This document shows positions 33,649-42,784 of a stretch of 64,000 nt of DNA, in pieces. Location of the stretch: contig CM074855.1 of NCBI GenBank assembly GCA_037501455.1, forward strand, positions 58,907,001 to 58,971,000, read 5' to 3'. How positions within the stretch are numbered: position 1 is the stretch's first letter; each line of letters opens with the position of its first letter. The stretch comes from Lantana camara (Eukaryota; Streptophyta; Magnoliopsida; Lamiales; Verbenaceae). The notes below the pieces were generated by a model. It did not search any database. It was given only the letters and a program-made list of their open reading frames with translations, and had not been told where the DNA came from. Position numbers and translations under genes: made by a program.

Positions 33649-36600
33649 TGTAGCACCCCGGACACGTGGAGGTGCCACACCCCCCACACTATAGGTCAAT
33701 CCACACACGAAATGGGCGATCCGTGCATGAACCAACCTACAGCGAACGGGTGACAATGCGATAATTCAATAGGCTAGGCGGGATTACTACTAAATGTAAC
33801 AAAATAAAGCGGAAGCATAAACTATTATTACCAACCATTTCCATTTTCCAATAAATATATTCTAAAATTACATATCAATACATTATCATCTTCAACTAAA
33901 CAATAACAATAATAATTAAATGCACGAACCACGGATGACACGACTACATGAACTGGACTCGACTCGACCCACTCCCGCCTAGCATGCGCCTGTAGTAACC
34001 TGAAAGGTGAAGGTGTCAGTCTCGGAAGACCGAGTGAGGGGTTTAAATACATATTAGCGCAGATACATGCACGTCATATTCTCGGGTAAAGATTTATAAA
34101 AGATAAATATAGGAGTTCAATATCAATATAGCTTCGCCCGAGAATACAACGGTCAATATTAGTTACTTGTTCCTTTTCATGCAATCAATAAACATGCTTA
34201 CTTGTTTGTTAATCATTAGGTGACCACGCAATTCAATTATCGTGCAATCATGCAGTAGTGTAATCATATAACACGTTCATGGAATGGAGTGCATGCAATC
34301 ACTACATGGCTGGCTTGTAACATGGTAGGGTTATTTCTCCTGTGGTTGGAGGGACAACCACCAGCTCTAAAAACCAGCCCAGCGCCCTCCCTAAGGAGAA
34401 CCTGGCCAGGAGAACACGGGTACACGATAGGCCTTTGTTCTTCTTGTGGTTGGACGGACAACCACCAGCCCGAAGACCAGCCCAGCACCCTCACTAGGGA
34501 GAACCTGGCCAAGAGAACACACGATCACGATACGGTATTGTTCTTCCTGTGATTGGACGGACAATCACCAGCCCGAAGACCAGCCCAGCGCCCTCCCTAA
34601 GGAGAACCTGGCCAGGAGAACACAGGTACACGGTAGGGTATTGTTCTTCCTGTGGTTGGACGGACAACCACCAGCCCGAAGACCAGCCCAGCGCCCTCCC
34701 TAAGGAGAACCTGGCCAGGAGAACACAGGTACATGCTTTCATGACATCACATGCTTGATTGGGTGCACACTAACATGACCTACTTGCTTGATTCATGAAC
34801 AATAACATGCTTGGAATAATAAGAGCTTTCAGGAAATTATAAACATAAATACCTTTGGCCAAAAACCACGTAAAGGTTATACGGGTTCTAAATAACTAGA
34901 AATTAAACCTCACCTGACAGGCGACACATGACTCGTGAATGTGTGAACGTGCTCATGATCCACAATCTCCACCCTGGAGAATAACTGGACAAGAAATGGG
35001 AACATACATGCATTCGTGAGACAATACTCGACAATGGTTCCAAATATGACGCACGGCGTAACCATGAACATATTCTTGTATGAAATAAACGTATACTTGC
35101 ACATACCGATCATATAGATACTTATAAATGGAATGGAACAATTTACAAGAAGACAAATAATTTCACGGAGATCACGTATTTAAGGCATGCAATCATACCA
35201 ATTCGTTTTACATAAAGCACGGAGTTAACAATTAAGTTTAAGTAAGAAAAGACCATAAAATGTCAAATAACCATATATTCATCAATTATTCAAGTATTCC
35301 AATCATATAAATCGCATACGGGAGCCGAGAGAGTGAAAGGAATGCGAGAAAAGAGGTTTTGGCAAAGTTTGGCGAAAGTTGACAGTTTTCGGAAATGTAC
35401 AAGCTGTGGGAAAACTGGAATATCTTGAGTTATAGAATTTGGAATTGGGTTTTGTTTGTTGGATAGAAAACTAGACAAATACACCTTTCCGAAGATATAT
35501 GGCTCGGATTCTAATTCAATGTGAGGAGAAAATGGCGTAAGCTCGAAGTTGAGTGAATGCAGATTTTCGGTAGAGTGGCGACACCAGATTAAAATGGATA
35601 TATCTCATAAACCAGAAATGATATTGTGGTGATTCCAATTGGAGAATACTTTATAATCAATGTAGTTTCTACAGTTCGAAATTCAGGTCAATCCGAGTAC
35701 GTTTGAGGGGTAAACGGTCATTTAGAACGAATGACATAAATGCAGAGTTGGCTGTGTGATTTTCTGTAACAGTGCTGAAGACAGGAACGGCCGTTCCGGC
35801 TTTAGGCCAAAATGGGAAGGGCCGTTCCCAGCCTCGCTGGCCAAAACATTCAAAGGATGGGAACGGCCATTCCGGGAAATCAAAGGGGACGGGAAGGGCC
35901 GTTCCCGTTGAGCAGAAAGCTCAAAACAGAGCAGAAAACAGGGGAGCTCTCGGAAATGATCAACAAAGCAACAAGAATTCCAATTTGACCAACAAAGCTA
36001 TTAATTTCTGGAAATATGATGCATCCATGTTCAAGAAATGATAATATAACACTTAAACAAGTAAACCATGCAATACTACCAAGATTTCCAAGTTTCATGC
36101 TCAAGCTCCTATTGATCATTCAAGCTCAAATATTCAAGAATTTCATAAATAAATCATGCCATAACTTAACCTAGGATCACATAATCATGCTTCCATCTTC
36201 CATTCATCCATCTAGCATATAAATCCCAAACCCTAGCTATCTCAAAAATGATCAAGAATCACATATATACCTTGAGATGAAAATAAGTGGGAGAAAATGA
36301 TGAGTATGGATGCTTGAGCTTGAATTCATGAAGTTTCCTAGCAAATTCTAGCTTGAAATTGATGATTTCCCAATTTCCTTTCCTTCTTGAGTAAATACCG
36401 AGAGAGATGATGATGGTTGAATATGTTGGAATTAAAAATGAAGATGGAAGAAGAATGAAAAAGCTTATACCGATATATCTTGTCAAAATAGGGTATTTGT
36501 GATTTAACCCTTCAAATTCTATAAGTTATGCAATTAGGTATCTAAAGTTTGGAAATGATCAATTTAGTCCCTTAACACATTCATGCAATTAGGTCCTTAA

Positions 36601-36893
36601 AGGAAGGGAAATGAGCAATCAAGGACAAATGTGCAAATTATACACTTTGGACAATTAAATCAAATTGAACAATTAACTCATGTAACCATTAAACTCCGAT
36701 TATTCAATAATTCTCAATTTGAAATGAATATCATATAATTTTCACGTAATCATGTTGAACGCAAATTATAGAAATTAATCTAACACGTTTAAATTAAATA
36801 AACGAAAATAATAAAATAATAAAATAAAGTCCTAACGCTCCAAAACCCACACGTGTCGAGCGTACCTGACTGTCTGGAAATCGGGGCGTTACA
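33649..36893 (-). repeat. 5' LTR of Ty3-3 (3245 bp)
   Basis: Near-identical copy of 27311-30554. It has one extra C in the CCCCCC run near 33681 and scattered single-base changes. It repeats the 103-bp tandem array (about 34324-34734), the palindrome array (35784-35907) and the predicted leader splice signals. Confidence 0.92.
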
Positions 36894-37119
36894 TTACTTG
36901 TTGGATATATTGTTCTTATGATACTCATGAATACATCTTGATTTAAGCTTCTGCATACTGGTGTTTGTTTACTCGCTTTGTGAGTCTAGTACCGCCTAGC
37001 TAGGTTGTCCGTTCGTCACCGCTTGCTTCGTACTTGGCGGGTATATGGATAGCTATTCTATATACAAGCTAGGTCCGTAGCGCGTGATAGGCGTGGATGC
37101 CCTACTTTGGGGCGTTAAA
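36894..37119 (+). repeat. End of the host-element 3' LTR after the Ty3-3 insertion
   Basis: Positions 36894-36898 are the TSD of Ty3-3. The rest continues the LTR to a degenerate terminal block (GGCGTGGATGCC...GGGGCGTTAA) that corresponds to the GGGGGATGTGGC...GTTACA ends of the other LTRs. The final CA is lost, so the end is placed by analogy. Confidence 0.65.
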
Positions 37120-37439
37120 GAAACGGCCGTTCGCGGGGCATGCAGCCATGCATGCAATTTTTGTGGTATTAATGCATTTGTTTAGTGTTTTAAATGATTT
37201 CTTTTGCCACTAATCTTATCTTAAGATGTTAAGTGTTTATTATATGGTGTGTTTTAATATGTTTATGAATTATATTCGATGAAATTCAAGAAGTAAATGT
37301 GAAATGAAAATGTGAACGTCTAATTTCTACCTTATGCCATTTCCTTGCATTCATTGCATTCGTTTGCATTGTCTTGCGTCTATATGGTACATAATCATGA
37401 TTAAGTCTTGAGTTTTATGTTTGTTTATCATAGAGGTGC
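37120..37439. other. AT-rich spacer, nothing recognised
   Basis: About 320 bp between the host-element LTR end and the next LTR stub. No frame, repeat or RNA signal stands out. It may be the DNA into which these elements first inserted. Confidence 0.5.
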
Positions 37440-37582
37440 TGTAGTGCTTAGAGCGGTGGGCCACCACATCCCCCGTAACTAAACCAGAACCCACATTTGA
37501 AATGGAAGTCCATACATGAGGCTAAGTCTAAGCGAATAGGGACATGAACTCATACAATAGGCTAAGCGGGGCTAAAGACAAG
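37440..37582 (-). repeat. LTR stub (J) of a minus-strand Ty3 element
   Basis: It begins TGTAGTGCTTAGAGC and carries the conserved Ty3 LTR end (CCACCACATCCCCC, GAAATGGAAGTCCATACATGAG, CTAAGCGAA, GGCTAAGCGGGGC). It is closest to LTR L at 61535. It stops after 143 bp, where the CACTA end begins. Confidence 0.82.
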
Positions 37583-37609
37583 CACTACAAGAAATCCTGT
37601 AAAATCTGA

Positions 37610-38030
37610 CGAAAAATTCCGAGGGAAACCTTCCTTTGGAATACCATCGAAAATTCCGAGGGAATTCCGACGGGCTTCGATTTAAAAAAATAAAAAATAA
37701 AAAATAAATAATTTCAACGGAATTTCCCTCGGAATCCCGTCGGATTTTATAAAATATAAAATATAAAATTAATATTAGATAATTCCAACGGGATTGCAAG
37801 GGAAATCCTATCGGTGTTTTAAAATTTAAAATATAAAAATAAAAATTAAATATTTCCGATGGGATTTTCCTAGGAAGCCCGTCGGTTTTTTTAATATAAA
37901 ATTTAAAAATTAGTTGTAAATAATTCCGACGGGATACCGAGGGATTATCCCGTCGGAATGTTTAAACTTTAAAATAAAAAAAATGAATTAATAAAAACTG
38001 ACAGGGGAAATCCCATCGGTTTCCCGTCGG
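37610..38030 (+). repeat. CACTA subterminal repeats
   Basis: At least a dozen variants of CCGA(C/G)GG and its reverse CCCGTCGG occur, separated by AT-rich spacers of 30-60 bp. One inverted pair, about 37922-37957, can fold back on itself. Such repeats bind the transposase in CACTA elements. Confidence 0.82.
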
Positions 38031-38049
38031 TGTATATCGATAATAGTTC

Positions 38050-38512
38050 ATTACATCCCCCAAATTTTTAGATTCTCACTTCGTGAAAACCCCCAATTTT
38101 CTCTCCTCCACCCGCCTCCACCCACCTCCGCCTTCGTCAGTCCAGATCCACCGCCCTCCTCCGGGCGTCCTCTACCCCCGTCCGTCCATCGTCGCCGCCT
38201 CAGGTAATTCTTCCATCGGCCTCTCTATCTCGCCTTCTTTCCTCCTCTCTCTCTCAGACACACTCCTTTATTTAGCAAGTCGCCGCCATGGCCGACACGG
38301 TGCTTCCTCCTCGCCGTCGCCGGCCCATCTTTCACTCTCGCTCCCTACAAGCAGTCCAGATCTGCTGCCCTCCTCCCGTCACGGTCTCCCCTGCAGCCAA
38401 GGTTCCTCTCTCTCTCTCTCTCACAAATGATTTTTTTCATAAAATAATTTGGAATTGATTTTAATTTTGTAATAAAATGAATTGAATTCTAGGGCTTTTA
38501 TAAATTGACAAT
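38050..38512 (+). other. CT-rich leader or first-exon region of the CACTA element
   Basis: After the subterminal repeats the sequence becomes C/T-rich with (CT)n runs at about 38240-38260 and 38405-38425. A good donor (CCTCAG|GTAATT) lies near 38202. A 115-codon frame from 38083 is Pro/Ser-rich with no recognisable domain. I read it as an untranslated leader rather than a protein gene. Confidence 0.45.
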
Positions 38513-39659
38513 TGTTAGGAATAGTGCCCTAGAAAGCCGATTGTATATCCGCTTTGTGCTTTTCCTTATTGTAATCACAGACAATCTTTGAATAAAATAA
38601 CGAATTGAGGCAACACTTCTTTATATGCTCTTGTTTGGTATGCGTTTACTTTTGCTGTGCATGTATGAGAACTCCCCTAATCCTGATGACTTTTAGGACT
38701 CTACCATTTAGGTGAAATGGTTCATGAAACGAGCCCTATATCACATAAGTCATGATTAGTAAAATACTCCAAGCCGATGAGTCCTACAGACAGTGGGAGT
38801 GTCAACCTGACTCCTCTAAGGCTTGCTTGTGGGATCACGCCCTTAAGAAGGACCACCTTGTTTCATGGAGGTGCAAAGTGTATAGTTGATACGTGCGTGA
38901 TACATGAGGGTGCTTACTTTGATAAGTAAGTTCACTGAGGTGCCCCGTGTGAGAACATTCCTAAATGGGAAAGGAAGTTTCTATTTCAGGAAATGGAAAC
39001 TTCCAGATTAGGAAATATCTCACGAGTCATTGATGTGATTAATTGATCCTTAGACTTGAGGTTCCTTGTCACTTTATGAGTTAACTCTGTAGTCTTAGGT
39101 ATAAGCTTTAAAGGGTGTCGCCTTAGACAACTGATTCAAGGCTTATGCTGGGGCTGCACAAGTGATTCATGAAAGTGAATGAGAATCAAGAAAGGACCTA
39201 CACTTGCATTTGCAAGGTGATCTCTTATTGTGTAAGTCATTCATATGCCATATGGAGTCCTTGGCCAAGGCAGTAGATCAAGACATCAAGAAAAGGGTTT
39301 CTTGGATTGAGATCAAATGGATATGAAATGCACTTAGCTTTAAGACCGGATTATTAGGGTTCTGATTATTCCCTTGCCCTAGATCTTGGTTGAGAGATAG
39401 TAAGTAGGAGGATTGTATCTCACATGATTCAATGACTTAAAAGGTTCTGTCGAATCCGAACATTCCAATTCAGCTAGGGGTTAAACACCTGTTGCTAGAC
39501 TATGGTCGTTTAATCTGTGGACTGATTAATTAATTAGTGAATTAATTAATTGGGGTCACTGCTAATTGAATTGAGAACCTAGAGGGTCACACACAACAAC
39601 TTGGTTACATGAGTTGAGGCTTGAAAATGATTAAACGAGTTAATCGGACCAAGAGGGTT

Positions 39660-39730
39660 CCACACGTGTGAATTCACACGTGTGGATCACGTGAGTGACA
39701 CGTGTCACTGTGACACGTGTCACACACGTG
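39660..39730 (+). promoter_or_regulatory. Six CACGTG cores in palindromes in the copia LTR
   Basis: Within 71 bp there are six CACGTG cores (G-box/ABRE type, bound by plant bZIP and bHLH factors). The first two form a perfect 26-bp palindrome at 39660-39685. Two copies of GTGACACGTGTCAC follow at 39695-39708 and 39710-39723. The cluster is about 350 bp upstream of the TATA box, in U3. The same cluster is at 47869-47939. Confidence 0.75.
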
Positions 39731-39761
<31 letters not shown>

Positions 39762-40070
39762 AAATAATTAATTAGTTAATTATTTAATAGACTTTGGTTT
39801 AATTTTGAATTAAAAAGAAAGTCTAATTTTGGAGAAAATAATCTAGTTAATTAATTATGAATTAATTAATTAGATAAAATAAGTTATTTATTTTATAATA
39901 AATAAAGTATAAAATTGTCCAAAAATAGTTTGGATATTTTTAAGCTCTCTTCAAAGTTGACTAGAATTAGAATTCAAAGTCAAGGTTGAAAATACTTGAT
40001 CCTCAAGTAATAGGAGAGAGGGACCAAAATCCTAGCCCATAAAGGACTAGGAATTTCGGCACCCCCTTGC

Positions 40071-40097
40071 CTATATATAGGGGAGCTCGAGCTCCCC
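40071..40097 (+). promoter_or_regulatory. TATA box and adjoining palindrome of the copia LTR
   Basis: CTATATATAG at 40071-40080 is a good plant TATA box. It runs into the perfect 18-bp palindrome GGGGAGCTCGAGCTCCCC (40080-40097). The transcript probably starts about 25-35 bp downstream, near 40105. The equivalent in the 3' LTR is at 48280-48306. Confidence 0.7.
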
Positions 40098-40468
40098 TTT
40101 AGAGCTAATAGACAATTCTTGGTTCATGTGTTGAACACCTTCCTTTCTCCAAGATTAAATTAAACCCTAGGTTAAGCCCAAACACTAACTAGAGAACTAG
40201 CATCCTTACTAGTTAGATTGTGATCAAGTTAGTGGACTTTCTCTAGAGACTTCAAGTTAGAAGTTTGAAGATTCGAGCTTTACCAAGGAGAGGGGATCAA
40301 GCCGCGTGAAGAGCGTTCTTGGGTGGCTTGAAACGCTTCAAGAAAGAATAAAAGAAAAGTAAGTTTTCTATCTTTACGAATTTGGTTACACGATTGCGAG
40401 TCCTAGATCCTTTTGTTGGGAAAAAATTTTTAAATTCCGCTGCTTTCTGATTCGTGTTTTCCAACAAG

Positions 40469-40480
40469 TGGTATCAGAGC
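40469..40480 (+). other. Primer binding site of the copia element (tRNA-iMet)
   Basis: TGGTATCAGAGC begins 2 bp after the LTR end, matching the plant initiator-Met tRNA 3' end. Confidence 0.95.
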
Positions 40481-40744
40481 CACCTCGTTAATCGTGTTTC
40501 TGATTCGTCTCAATTATTCTGAATTTGGTAGAAATTCTTAGGCTTAGATGCGAATTAGGTATTCATGAGTTCTTTTAGAAAGCCTGAATTACGAAACTGT
40601 AATTTTTCCTGAATTTCTAAAACTGTTTTCTCAAATCGTGTTTTTGAAAAATTGTTTTAGTTGAAATTTGTTTAAATCGAATTTTTTAATTTTGGATTGA
40701 AACGGGTTTTGGAGAAACCCGGAAATACGAAACGGGACACGAAA

Positions 40745-41090
40745 AGAATGGGATTGGGCGTGCTAGCACGTCGCACGCCCAAACCCCATTACCGCCGCCC
40801 AGCCCTCCCGCATCCGCGCGGGAGGCCTCCCCGCCCGCCTAGGCGCCCTGCTCGCCTGTCCCGCAACCGTGCGGGACAGCCGCCTGCTCCTCCCGCAACC
40901 GCGCGGGAGCGCCCGCCCAGGGATGGGCGGGACTGCCTGCCCGCGCCGCACATCTGCGCGCAAGGGCGCGCCTGGCGCGCGCACGCTGGCGGCAATCGCT
41001 GCCGGCTGTGCGCGGCGCTGGCGCGCGCCTAGCGCGCGCTCCTGCGCGGCGGGCGGGCGATCCCGCGTCATGCCGGGCCCGTGCATTCGT
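40745..41090 (+). other. GC-rich island in the copia leader
   Basis: About 340 bp of strongly GC-rich DNA sits in an otherwise AT-rich leader. It holds repeated inverted motifs such as CCCGCAACCGTGCGGG and CCCGCAACCGCGCGGG and many GCGCGC runs. Both strands have open frames (for example 40697-41032), but these follow from base composition; no domain is visible. It could be a structured RNA region of the leader. Confidence 0.7.
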
Positions 41091-42258
41091 GTTTTCGTGT
41101 TTCGTGTTTTTCGGTCCGAAAAATCCCGATTTAATTTTATTTTAATTTTATCTTTTAAAATCAGTTTTGGTAAAATAAAATTATTTTAAAATTTTGATTA
41201 AATTGGGATTTTTGAGAAATTAAAGCGATTTGGTTTTTTGGAAAAATTATGAATATTATTTTCTGAAAATAATGAAAGAATAAAATTATTAATTTTGGAA
41301 ATTAATTGGAATTTTATTAGTTTAATGTTTTTCGGGTTTTATTGAAAAGGCTCTTGAACAAGAATTGCATCTAAGTCGTGTTTTGAGTCATTAGGACTTG
41401 AAACGAGAATTTTAATTTATTGGCTAAATTTAAATTCTCGCAAAAGCATGTTAGGTGATCATGGGTTTAGATCTATGTATGGTTTTAATTTATGCACATG
41501 AATGGTTTCAATTGGGGTTGGAGCCCTATAGTTGCGTTTTTCAATTGAGGTTGGAGCCTCACTTATGTGCGTACTGTTATGTGATTTATTATGTGGCTTT
41601 CCATATTACTGTTTTTGAGGCCGGGGTATGCCCCGTGTAATTGTCTAAGGCCAATATGAAGATTGAGCCTTATTACTTTATGTCTTTTTCTTTTTATTGT
41701 AATTTGAGAGTAGAGATAGGTGGTGAGGTTTTATTTTCATTTTGGAGACAATGCACCCATGGAGTAAGATGGACCACATTCAAGTAACAAGGAGGCCATA
41801 AGTGAAGACCCCTCAAAATGTTAGGGAGGGGAATCTCAATTGTTAAATGTAATAGAGATAGGGCTCGTATTTTGTTACCGCTTTCCCTTATGTGATTTGA
41901 ACTGTTTATGTGGCATGTATGTTAGAACTTGTGATTGTGGAGTGGCTCCCACATATCACGCATAAGATAGGTAGAACCCATGATCATTACATGTTAGTAT
42001 CATGCTAGGACATGTTATCTGTTTATGTGCTTGTTTGAAATGCATTTAAGTGTACTTGCATTAATCAAGACTAATAAAATTGGATAACATATATGTTGGT
42101 GAGGTCGAACCGGACAACTCTCCGGTTGATTCGAAAATTCCCATTAAATATTAAGCTAATTTCGAACAAATAGGTGTTTAATTCGAGATGCAAGTTTTGA
42201 ATTAAATTCCTAGCATTCCATCAATAGGTTTTAAGTTTAGTAAGTAAAGCTAGTTATT

Positions 42259-42578
42259 GTCCGCGAGTCGTGGGATAGCTAGTGGAGCTTATTAGTTCTT
42301 AGTTACCTAATTGATCATTTTAAATGATCAATATTTCGTGGTCAATTTTGGCAAGGGCGATGTCCGCGAGTCGTGGGTCGTTCGAACTAAGTTTTGGTCA
42401 TGATCTTATGATTGATGGGTCTAGCTTAACACCTAAGTAAATATGGATGTCGCACGAGTCGTGGGTCCATATTGAAAGATAGGTGATGCAAAAACAATTA
42501 CTGAGAGTTCTAAAGGTGTTAGAATTGGTAAGTTGTACCTACCTAGGGTTCTTACTTAGAATGTCCGCGAGTCGTGGG
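42259..42578 (+). repeat. Four copies of GTCCGCGAGTCGTGGG in the copia leader
   Basis: Exact copies lie at 42259-42274, 42362-42377 and 42563-42578, and a variant (GTCGCACGAGTCGTGGG) at 42449-42465. They are spaced about 85-115 bp apart in the last 530 bp before the gag start. The larger repeat unit is degenerate, so the 16-mer looks preferentially kept. Confidence 0.82.
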
Positions 42579-42784
42579 TTCGAGGTAAAATGCCTAGGAT
42601 CTTAGTACCCATTGGGAAACGTGTTCCTCTTAGATCTTTGGGAATTCTAGATCTTTGAAAAACAGTGGGAGCTACAATAGATTAAAGACCTTATCTTTTG
42701 TATATCGTTATAATTCAGCATGCTCACTAGTTCTCTGTTTCACCATTTAGGTCGTAGATTCTGTGATTCTCTACGTGTTTTGAA

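Larger units (their letters stand above)
27311..36893 (-). mobile_element. Non-autonomous LTR retrotransposon Ty3-3 (LARD-like), 9.58 kb
   Basis: The LTRs at 27311-30554 (3244 bp) and 33649-36893 (3245 bp) differ at roughly 20-25 positions by eye. Flanking 5-mers are TCACT (27306-27310) and TTACT (36894-36898), a TSD with one C/T change. The primer site is at 33630-33641 and the polypurine tract is beside 30554. The 3.1-kb interior has no gag, protease, RT or integrase in any frame I could recognise. Polypurine tract and neighbouring GAATCC/GGATTC block match Ty3-1, and the leader beside the primer site resembles Ty3-2, so a Tekay-like relative probably moved it. It lies in the 3' LTR of the host element. 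Confidence 0.9.
9962..37119 (+). mobile_element. Old plus-strand Ty3/gypsy 'host element', split by three insertions
   Basis: This Tekay-like element is visible in blocks 9962-10882 (gag end and protease), 21291-24484 (pol), 24485-27310 (3' LTR) and 36899-37119 (end of that LTR). Ty3-2 and Ty3-3 occupy the gaps, and Ty3-1 cuts its left side; its 5' LTR and early gag are outside the window. Removing Ty3-2 and one GAGGG copy joins codons ...GGG at 10880-10882 to AGT at 21291 in one frame. It is the oldest layer here, with several stops, a frameshift, a lost catalytic Asp and an internal duplication. Confidence 0.9.
37583..38512 (+). mobile_element. CACTA (En/Spm-type) DNA transposon, left end
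   Basis: The sequence changes abruptly to CACTACAAGAAATC, the standard CACTA terminal inverted repeat start. The 3 bp before it (AAG, 37580-37582) would be the TSD. About 430 bp of subterminal repeats in both orientations follow (TTCCGACGGGAT / ATCCCGTCGGAA), the usual transposase-binding zone. At 38513 a copia element interrupts it and the original sequence resumes at 48681. I found no right terminus (TTCTTGTAGTG) in the window and no transposase domain. Confidence 0.85.
38513..40466 (+). repeat. 5' LTR of the copia element (1954 bp)
   Basis: Contains the G-box palindrome cluster (39660-39730), an (AT)n run (39731-39752), a TATA box (40071-40079) with an 18-bp palindrome beside it, and a splice-donor-like AAAA|GTAAGT at 40359. 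Confidence 0.95.

Noticed and set aside
9962..37119. Integrated pararetrovirus as an explanation for the RT sequences
   Set aside because: LTRs, polypurine tracts, iMet primer sites, integrase and 5-bp duplications all indicate LTR retrotransposons.
38083..38430. A 115-codon Pro/Ser-rich frame as a host gene exon
   Set aside because: Low-complexity CT-rich sequence within a CACTA end, no domain, and a likely splice donor within it.
40697..41189. Open frames of about 110 codons on both strands in the copia leader
   Set aside because: GC-rich sequence has few stops; the proteins are Arg/Ala/Pro-rich with no known motif.
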